Below, one piece after another: positions 56,351-64,000 of a stretch of DNA of 64,000 bases. The stretch covers positions 195,171,011 to 195,235,010 of the forward strand of contig OY282560.1 of assembly GCA_958295665.1 (NCBI GenBank), read 5' to 3'. This stretch comes from Tipula vernalis (Eukaryota; Arthropoda; Insecta; Diptera; Tipulidae). The notes under the pieces are model-generated. The model was not told where the DNA came from. It worked only from the letters and a program-made list of their open reading frames with translations, and ran no database searches. Every line of letters begins with the position of its first letter. The stretch's first letter is position 1. The position numbers were made by a program, and so were the translations under genes.

Positions 56351-59300
56351 TTATTCCGAACCATTGTATATTCAAACGTGTAAACGCATTAAAACTGTTT
56401 CACAAACTGATGTATGAGAACCATTTCCAGTATCTCAAAACTTGTGACATTTTATAGGGAGAACTAATAACCAATATTTATTTATTTCGACAATATTTAT
56501 TTATATTTGTCATTTTACTGAAGGATTGTCATTTGGCTCTTATAAATAATTTGATCCCCAAAAACTTGAAACGATCCTCGGAACCTGCTTCAGAGAGTAT
56601 AGTAATACTCAAGTTTTCAGGTTTTGCCAAAATACATATTGTGATTGAATATGTTTTAGTGGTGAACCGCTACGTAGTAAGGTACTTATAGTAGAGATGT
56701 TTAAAATATCTAAAAGTCCTTTCTATCCCGACATCCTGTCAAAATTAATCTCTTTGAGAGGACTTTGAGGTAACATGTAGGGTAACGAAACAGGATACAA
56801 TTGCTTGAATACCAGTAACCTCAACACGGTTAAGAGTTGCATTTTGGGTCGCTAAATAAATTGATTCAAATAAGTTTCCTCCTATTACAATCAATATTCC
56901 GCACCAAATATAGAGTTTCATTACATCTTATATTGCAGCGTTAAAATTCCTGTTCCTTTAATATGTTTAATGTTACTCTGGAACTATTGGATTTTATTGC
57001 TGAAATTCCCTAGCAATACAGTAAAATATTGATTTTTAAATAAACCTCTATGTTACTTTGTTGTTGTCAAAATCTAAGGCAAGACGTTGTTGTTGCTAAA
57101 TCTATTAAAATGTAAAATAATAATTTTATGTTAGATCTACTTTAACGACTAGAGCGCTTTTTGGAATGGATTTTAAAAATAGGTCAACACTTGCATCTAG
57201 ATTTGATTCAATTTCAAATTACATGCAATAAGCTACACCGATGATGCTAATTTCGCTAAAGCACATTACGAAAAAGCATGAGGAAATGAGTGGAAAACTT
57301 ATATTAAGCAACCAATTGCTAGATTTTGTAAAATTTACCTAGTTTGTCTGATTGTTGATCATTTAATTAGCTAGATTTAAGAGCATAAATATGTACCATT
57401 TCCATATCCTAGGGGAAATCTTTCACTATCTTCAAATATTCTTAAAATGGGAACAACCAACATAATTTATCTAAATTCGTCACAATAAACGAGTTAATAA
57501 TTCATATCGTCAAAACAATCCATAAATTTAGTATTTAACGGGTGATACCTAATCTTATATGTATTATTTGCACTCATATAAAATATTGCAAATTATTATC
57601 AATGACAAATCATAAAAAATACGTCATTCCGTCATATCATAATTTCACATCTTAATCACGCACGGAACATAAAACTATACCTAATATGTCGTTTTTTTGT
57701 GTTAAGCATAAAATTATTTATGAGCATAAAAATCATGATAACACGTTTTAAACCATAATATACAATCATAATATTTTCATTGCATAAGTATTCTAAAATT
57801 GATGTCTGGTGTATAATGTTTTCTTTATCACCCGCCACCCAGTCTTGAAAATTTATATTTCATAATTTATTACTGAAACACTGAATACAAAACATAAAGG
57901 AACAACCTGTAGCGCGGATATTATATCGAATTTAATACTCCAAAAATACGACTTAATAGTTTTTTTTTAAGTTCTCCAAAGTTTAAAATAAAAAACTTTC
58001 TGCCATAAAACTTTTCTTTAATTACGATGAATTCACAAATAAATTAAAAAGTAAAAATTTATAACAACCAAATGCTTCTTTGTATTTTACTTGTTTTATT
58101 AATACAAATATAAAACAAATTAATTGGGTAATTTCATGGACCTACATAAAAAGTGTCTTTTGTCAAAAGTCCGAATCAATTCAATACAAACCACATTTAA
58201 CATTGTGGTAATACGAAATTCAATTGAGTTCAGTTTATTAAATTCGAGTTAAAAAAAAAACGTTGTACTCTCTGTTCATAAATAAGCGACCCGTTATAAA
58301 GCTCGACACATACTGGGTATTTCTCCGTTTTCATTTATTAACACAAAAAAAAATAAAAATCGCGATAAAGGGGGGACATTTTTATTTATATCTGAATTTT
58401 TATTTTTTTACCCTGGGCATACAAGTGCTCTGTTCACCTTTGAGACATGCGCACAACCAACCGTTGTTATATTATTACTAATTTATATACAAAGCCCATT
58501 TTCCTACTCAATATTATATACAAATTTTATTACGATAGGAAATTTTTTTTTTATGTTCAAATTGCAAAAATATTAATTTTTAAATAATTTCCGAACATTA
58601 AATTATTTTCAATTAGTTAACATTAAAACAAGAATAAAACAAATAAAAAAAATTAAAACCCCAATATTTATCAAATTGAGCTTTTTTTCTCATTTTCTCC
58701 AGCTTGAGTGAAATTTAATACATATTGAAATGTCGAGTTTTTTTTTTAGTTGGCTTTCTTTGTGTTCGTACACAAATACATAAGAAAGTAATTGAGTTAG
58801 AATATATTTGTGAGAAAAGCACAAAAGAGCTTGTTGAATATGAGAGAACTTCTTACTATGAGATATTTACAATAAGGATGTAGAATTTTTGTTTTTCTAG
58901 TTACAACAAAAATTATGCAAACTGTTCAGTTGAATACGAACAAAACTAATCCACCACCCCTGCGATGATGCATGGGAAAATTGTTACACTACAAAATTTA
59001 TAAATCCCTAACGATTTATAAAGGAATATTATTATTGATTTTCTGATTTGTTGGTTTTGGGTGAAGTCACATTCACAATTGGTTGTGTTTAGAATGTAAC
59101 AATTATATGCATGCTTACATATGTTTAGCACTAAACGAGTATGTTGCCAATAATTTTTCTCATTTAGTTCAGATCGAAAAACAGTTTTGGCAAATTTTTA
59201 TTTGTATGTGGTTTAATTATTTTACTTACTAGAGACTTGTTGCTGAAGGCAATTACTTTTGACTAACTAAATTTTCTTCGATTTGGCATTTCGCCATGGA

Positions 59301-59610
59301 ACGAACAGATTTGGTTTAGTTTATAGAAAGTATTACTCAGAAAAATATTTTGTTGGCATATACGGATTAATTAACTATAATTCACTGGATCTTGCTTTCA
59401 GAATGTCTATCCCCAACAACCCTCGGCAAATATTGATTTAAAAACGAACATGTGACATGAGTACGTATGGAGTTTAAAGGGAATTCATCACTGAATTGCT
59501 TTGCTGTTATTTCGACTTGGTTTCACCGTGAGTTAACCGAGAATATATTGAATTTTGTTTGTTTTTAATATCAACTCAATACAATATGACCAGAATAACA
59601 CAAAACTAGA
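56351..59610. other. AT-rich intergenic DNA
   Basis: No coding region or element is recognised over about 3.2 kb. Short frames at 57656-57838, 58263-58481 and 58946-59131 show no motifs. Confidence 0.5.
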
Positions 59611-59712
59611 TTTTTTCGGCATTTTATAGACAAATATATTAATTGTTCATGGCAATCCCAATATTTTCGATTTGGTAAATCAGAAAAATAAAGAGGCCAA
59701 TCCCTCATAAAA
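59611..59712 (+). repeat. Second copy of the repeat nested in LOA ORF1
   Basis: TTTTATAGACAAATATATTA, GTTCATGGCAATCCCAATAT, TTTTCGATTTGG and GAGGCCAATCCCTCATAA match 13797-13895. The copies have different flanks, so this is a mobile family rather than a local duplication. Confidence 0.75.
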
Positions 59713-59894
59713 AAAATCCCTCGTGAAATCTAGCAAACAAACAATTAGCTAGCTAAACCAACAATTAAATTGTTAAAAACGGTAAGTTGAATTGTTATTG
59801 TCAATTGTTTTTAATCAAATTATTAATGTGTCGAAAATGCACTTTTTTTTATTATTTCAATTAATAATAATTTCAGTTTTATTTTTTTTTTGTT

Positions 59895-60600
59895 GATAAT
59901 GTGCGGTAATTAGGGACCCGACAACGTTGAAATGGAGTATGCAACGTTTTGGAGTATGCATCTCCAGTTTAGGCGCCATCCTACCACTGTCAAGCAATTT
60001 GTTCTGTTCGCACTCCGATGTTTGCCGTCCACGGGTGCTATATAATATGTAACCTTATCAAGATCGATGTAATCTTTTGAAACTGCAACGTCTAGACTAT
60101 CGCCGGAACGTGGCTTCCGCGCTGTTCGTGCGCGATATCATTAATTCCCGAATCGATTGTACCGAGTACTCGTACGTCCGCCGAGTGCGTCAACCTGATT
60201 GGCTTTTATTCATTGATCTAGTGCCAACAAACTATGGTCTTCAACAAACGGGTGTTCAATTCAGTTTCTCAAGTTTTCGATTTTCACTTGTCGAGAGATT
60301 TGTTCAAGAATGTTTCATTTAAGTTTTTTTAATAATTGTAGTTAGCCGTGATTGTTTGTACCGATTGTAGTCACTGTAGGTATCAAATAAATAAATAATT
60401 TTACGGACATTGTGCGGTAATTCTTAATTTACAAATAATACCTTTAGTGCGTTTTTACGAATTTTTAGCGCTCGGTAATTTTGTGGAGTTTGTTCAGTAA
60501 CGCGAATTTATTCTTTTTTATTTCAATTATTAATAATTTCGACAAAAAAAAATATTATTTTGCGGTAATTTAACAGACTTTGTGCGGTAATTCGTAATTG
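59895..60600. repeat. TGTGCGGTAATT phrase repeated around the LINE fragment
   Basis: TGTGCGGTAATT occurs at about 59899, 60411 and 60582, with shorter forms (TTGCGGTAATTT at 60561, CTCGGTAATTTT at 60473). Spacing is irregular. One pair brackets the LINE fragment but is not tight enough against its ends to be a simple target duplication. Confidence 0.55.
59930..60400 (+). pseudogene. LINE ORF2 C-terminal fragment (CR1/Jockey-like)
   Basis: Frames read VWSMHLQFRRHPTTVKQF-type text near 59940, FVLFALRCLPS, then LQRLDYRRNVASALFVRDII and NSRIDC in the 60077-60322 frame, with PTNYGLQQTGVQFSFSS and the stop at 60322. This matches the end region of CR1/Jockey LINE ORF2 proteins (FALR..., LQRLDYRR...FV.DI...IDC, TNYG). 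A short 3' UTR ends with an AAATAAATAAATAA tail at about 60388-60400. The copy is 5'-truncated at about 59920. Confidence 0.85.
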
Positions 60601-60745
60601 TTTCCTTTTTTGATTTTAAATATTATCTCAAGTGTTTTCGGTTATTGGTCCTCGATAATCGTGTGGACCTTAGTAAATCATATTTTGAATTATAAAAAAA
60701 ACAAGTCTGTTTTATTTTCTATAATTTGATGGAGGTTGTATTGTT

Positions 60746-60964
60746 AAGGCTCAAATGCACAATGAAGTCCGTTCCGTTCCGTGCGTTTTTCATCTACTCT
60801 GCCTTGACCGTTCTGCAAAATTTAAAATTTGGTCCTAATGTGGCATTCGTTCTATTCTCCTTTGTTCTTAGAATTGCAGTTTCAGTCTTTATTTCAAAAT
60901 TATAAAGAAAATTGGAACGAAAAAACAGAGCGGAATGGAACGGATATCATCATGTTTGAACCTT
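60746..60964. mobile_element. MITE, 219 bp
   Basis: AAGGCTCAAA at 60746 pairs with TTTGAACCTT at 60955-60964. The inverted similarity continues over about 35 bases through GTCCGTTCCGTTCCG on the left and CGGAATGGAACGGATAT on the right. No ORF is seen. No target duplication is evident. Confidence 0.78.
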
Positions 60965-61072
60965 CATTTGTAATTTTTTGTGTTGAGATACCCTATTTAT
61001 TAGCAAAATGCCAAAGTATATGAATATTTTGAAACTTAATATTATGTGATAAAACACACTCCAAAAAAAAAG

Positions 61073-61640
61073 AATGAGGTTGCTAAAACTATGCTAAGGG
61101 CATTTGTTGATGGGTTTGCTGAGATTTTTGTAAATCATCATATTGTCTAAAATGAACATTCATTGGTTCACTTACCGAAGGATGTAAAGATATATGGGTC
61201 TTTAGACAATTATAATGCATTTCCATTTAAAAATTATATGTCTGTTATAAAACGACTCATGCGAAATCAACCTTTTCCTCAGCTAAGCAGCAGGGTTTCT
61301 GAAATTAATAATATGAATTGTATAAAATTAAGCGAAACCTCTATAAATTTTCCTATTTTAAAAGAAATTAAATTTTAGGTGAACAAAAGGAACAAAAATC
61401 AGTCTACTTAACTGTTGTCATGGAAAACTATCTTATTAATGATAATCAAAAAAAAAAAACAAATGGCTTTTAACCTCCAATGACAATATTATTTCTTTTC
61501 ACTACTTAGAAAAAATTGATAATGAATTATACGTATATGGTTCAGAAACAGGAGAAAAGGAAAATTTGTATGATATACCGGATGTCTGTGAAGCTAGCCC
61601 GAAAATTATCCCAGAAAAGTGTGTTGGCAACACTAATATA
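61073..61640 (+). pseudogene. Transposase C-terminus, DUF4218-like
   Basis: The frame reads NEVAKTMLRAFVDGFAEIFV, TAA at 61148-61150, then HSLVHLPKDVKIYGSLDNY, NAFPFKNYMSVIKRLMR and PFPQLSSRVSEI. The HxLxHL...GxLD..xAFPFxNYM..IKRLxR pattern belongs to the C-terminal region of TNP2/CACTA-type transposase relatives common in insect genomes. After further frame changes NIISFHYLEKIDNELYVYGS and ENLYDIPDVCEASPKI extend it to about 61640. The catalytic domain is absent. Confidence 0.7.
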
Positions 61641-61830
61641 TAATGATACAACAATATCACGATATTTTACCTGTCATCCCAGCAAAAATTTATATATACT
61701 GACATTATTTAGTGTCAGCCCGGAAAAAACTATCATGCTATTTTTATGTCATCCCGAAAAAACTATCGTGACAGTATTTAACCCGAAAAAATATGTTTAT
61801 ACGATATATGAGTTAATAACATGTTAAAAT
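61560..61830 (+). repeat. Degenerate CCCGAAAAAACTATC repeat
   Basis: CCCGGAAAAAACTATCATG, CCCGAAAAAACTATCGTG and CCCGAAAAAATATG recur at about 40-bp steps (61720, 61754, 61792), with weaker forms upstream (CCCGAAAATTATCCC at 61600). It is a short minisatellite-like array after the transposase fragment. Confidence 0.55.
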
Positions 61831-62021
61831 ATTTTTTGGGATAAATTTATACTAATATTTTTTTTGTTTTCTAGCCAATAGCTGCACATTTTCAATACGA
61901 AAAGCGGAGCAATAGTTAAACGTAAATTGTAATTCCAAGAATTGGTAGAAGAAACCATCACAAGCACAATTATAAAAATTCTACATCCAACTAGGATTCT
62001 TAAAAGTCATACAAAATATGT

Positions 62022-62530
62022 ATACAGCTTGCTTATGGCCACAGTAAAAAAAATTTTATTAGCCGTTAGATAGATATAGTCCCTTGAAGTCATATAAGAT
62101 ATCAATTAACGAGCATGGCTTGGTATAGGTTTTGTAGGCCATAGATACAGCTTGCTTATAACCACAGTAAACAAAAATTGTATTAGCCGTTAGGCAGATA
62201 TAGTCTCTTGAAGTCATATAAGATATCAATTAACGAGCAAGGCTTGATATAGGTTTTATAGGCCATAGATACAGCTTGCTTATGGCCACAGTAAAAAAAA
62301 TTGTATTAGCCGTTAGGTAGATATAGTCCCTTGAAGTCATATAAGATATTAATTACCGACCACGGCTTAGTTTGTAGGCCATAGATACTTCTTTATTATG
62401 ACCACAGTAAAAAAAATTGTTTTAGCCGTTAGGTAGATATAGTCCCTTGAAATCATATAAGATATCAATTAACGAGCACGGCTTGGTATAGGTTTTTAAG
62501 GCCATAGATACAGCTTGCTTATGGATATAG
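62022..62530 (+). repeat. 123-bp tandem satellite, about 4 copies
   Basis: ATACAGCTTGCTTAT occurs at 62022, 62145, 62269 and 62508 and as ATACTTCTTTATTAT at 62385, giving periods of 123, 124, 116 and 123. Each unit includes TTAGCCGTTAG, AGATATAGTCCCTTGAAGTC and ATTAACGAGCACGGCTTGG variants. Copies are about 90 percent alike by eye. The last one breaks off at 62520. Confidence 0.92.
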
Positions 62531-62538
62531 CTTGCTTT

Positions 62539-62782
62539 TTGACGATTGTAAAAGTAGGGAAAGCGCCTCTGGAGCAAAAAAGTTAAAATGAGGCAACTGA
62601 CAAAATATTTCTCATAAATGCAAAGAAAGAAAATTTTGCAATTCGGTAATTAAAAATGGTTTTTATAATCTAAAATTGAGGTTATTTACAACTATTAGCA
62701 ATCTGGTAAGTTAAAATTGTGTTTACAGTTCAAAATTGGAATTCTGTACAACAATTTTGAACGTCAAATTATATCAGCTAGC
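62539..62782 (+). repeat. Split direct repeat, left copy
   Basis: GATTGTAAAAGTAGGGAAAG, CGGTAATTAAAAATGGTTTT, AACTATTAGCAATCTGGTAA, TTGTGTTTACAGTTCAAAA and TTTTGAACGTCAAATT align with 63416-63629 over about 240 bases, with small indels. The copies lie 877 bp apart in the same orientation. Confidence 0.82.
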
Positions 62783-63284
62783 CCCCCCTTTCATACCGGT
62801 GGCGTTGGCTTTGAACATTCGGTTGCTATCAAATATTTTATTTAGGTCTATTTTACACGTGAATTATAGCACGAACTGAAATCTTCTAAATTTGTAACGT
62901 ACATATAAGCTAGATTTTTTGGTAAGTATGAAATATTTGTGCAAAAAATGTGATTTGTAGGTTATGTTGAGAAAGCACTTATTACTTTAAAATGTCGCAG
63001 TCGAGTGTGGAACGCGTTGTCTTGGCTTTGTAGATAACTTCATTGCAATATATTTTGTTTTCTTTAAAATTATCACTTAAAAATAAATTATTTTTCAACA
63101 AATTGAATTTATTACTATAAAATTAAACAGTATCAATCGAATAAATCTAATTTACTTAGTTAAAAAACGAAATAAAAAATCTTTATTTACGAAGCTCAAA
63201 GCCGAGGCCTGATATGAAAAGTACTTAAGGGTCATCTCCAGACTTTTCCATAGTAAACTGAGGAACTATTTGGGAATTTGATTC
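62783..63284. other. Unique sequence between the split direct repeats
   Basis: No ORF or element motif is seen. If the repeats were LTRs, a primer site or polypurine tract should lie next to them, and I find neither. Confidence 0.45.
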
Positions 63285-63396
63285 GAACGTGATCGAGTCT
63301 TCGATGTATTAGGTTTCTATTTGAATTGAATCAGATTCATTTGTTTCTTATTTAAATCAAATATGAATCTTATACATCGAAGACTCGATCACGTTC
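63285..63396. repeat. Hairpin with 27-base arms
   Basis: GAACGTGATCGAGTCTTCGA (63285) continues to GTATTA at 63311. The complement runs from TTATACATCGAAGACTCG to ATCACGTTC at 63396; 26 of 27 bases pair. The inside keeps weaker inverted similarity (GGTTTCTATTTGAA and TTTAAATCAAATATGAATC). It may be a tiny palindromic MITE. The flanks show no target duplication. Confidence 0.8.
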
Positions 63397-63415
63397 TGAC
63401 AGTTAAAGACATTTA

Positions 63416-63629
63416 TGATTGTAAAAGTAGAGAAAGCACCTATCGACAAAATGACATTCGTCACAAATGCGATGAAAGATAATTTAGCAATCCGGTAATT
63501 AAAAATTGTTTTTATAATCCAAAAATGAAATTATTTACAATTATTAGCAATCTGATAAGTAAAAGTTGTGTTTACAGTTCAAAAATTGTTTACAACAATT
63601 TCGAACGTCAAATTTTCAGCTAATTAAGT
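63416..63629 (+). repeat. Split direct repeat, right copy
   Basis: This is the partner of 62539-62782. It lacks about 30 bases near its start and ends in CGAACGTCAAATTTTCAGCTA. Confidence 0.82.
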
Positions 63630-64000
63630 TTCGAAATTTTCCACTAGATGGAATCCGTGATGCTTTAATCGTCAATAGGCAGATTTATCGATAATCACTG
63701 TGTTCCATTGGTATCATTTTGCTACTGCCAAGTACATGTGGGTAGATGTTCAATTGAACGCAATTTTTGTGACAGTAGTAAAACATAACCTCAATTTAAA
63801 TAAAACTGCTAGATTTTAATAAAAAATACATTGTTCTATTAATAACAATTAATAATAATAAGTAATAAAACATTAAACAACCAAATAATTAAAATATTTT
63901 ACGATTTAACAATTGTGCCTCGTATCACAAACATAAACAAAAAACATTCGATTTTAACGCCAATCGAACCAACATATTTTTGTTATGTCAGTAAATTCAA
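63630..64000. other. AT-rich end of window, nothing recognised
   Basis: No gene or repeat structure is seen up to the right edge. Confidence 0.45.

Noticed and set aside
62022..62530. Regularly repeated units might suggest a CRISPR array
   Set aside because: Units are 116-124 bp tandem monomers with no alternation of short repeat and unique spacer, and the window is eukaryotic.

Overview
The window looks like a heterochromatin-like or transposon-rich piece of an AT-rich insect genome, most likely a fly (Diptera). The reasons are: errantiviruses with AGT...ACT-type LTR ends and a tRNA-Ser primer site; BEL/Pao, LOA, CR1/Jockey-like, Penelope-like, Helitron and foldback-type elements of the kinds found together in dipterans; and a ribosomal protein S7 pseudogene that keeps a 58-base intron. 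I find no intact host gene. Almost every protein-like stretch is a broken mobile element. The only host-derived pieces are the RpS7 pseudogene at 23.5-24.0 kb and, weakly, an S/T/N-rich exon-like ORF at 53.95 kb.

Layout: 1-1.44 kb is a 174-bp satellite ending in an inverted monomer. 2.42-8.46 kb is a complete but dead BEL/Pao element with two LTRs. 9.75-10.34 kb is a LINE tail. 10.34-12.30 kb is a large foldback-type element whose arms are doubled. 12.55-17.83 kb is a full-length but decayed LOA-clade LINE carrying a small nested repeat. 17.8-26.2 kb is AT-rich non-coding DNA with a Penelope terminal-repeat relic, dispersed repeats and the RpS7 pseudogene. At 26.25-26.58 kb is a tRNA-headed SINE whose tail copies the 3' end of the LOA LINE. 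28.33-29.26 kb is a second, simple foldback element.

30.5-44.1 kb is a nest on the minus strand. An old errantivirus (element A: gag, pol and env pieces, no LTRs found) is split inside its reverse transcriptase by a younger errantivirus (element B, 34121-42074). B has two 488-bp LTRs that differ at about 5 positions and is flanked by a CGCG target duplication. Next come a Helitron helicase relic (44.4-45.7 kb), a MITE (45.9-46.25 kb), a short Penelope-like element framed by 155-bp inverted repeats (48.19-49.35 kb), a CR1/Jockey-like reverse transcriptase interrupted by an internally deleted LOA-family derivative (49.4-50.9 kb), and a longer Penelope-like element (51.2-53.6 kb). 55.4-56.35 kb is a third LOA relic, 59.9-60.4 kb another LINE tail, 60.75-60.96 kb a MITE, and 61.07-61.64 kb a transposase C-terminus. 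The window ends in a 123-bp satellite, a split 240-bp direct repeat and a hairpin.

The points most worth following are: the LOA LINE/SINE pair with a shared tail; the doubled foldback arms with outward TATA-like boxes; hammerhead-ribozyme-like cores in the Penelope terminal repeats; the intron-bearing RpS7 pseudogene; and the clean errantivirus-in-errantivirus nesting. All calls come from reading the sequence and remembered family features; no database search was possible.
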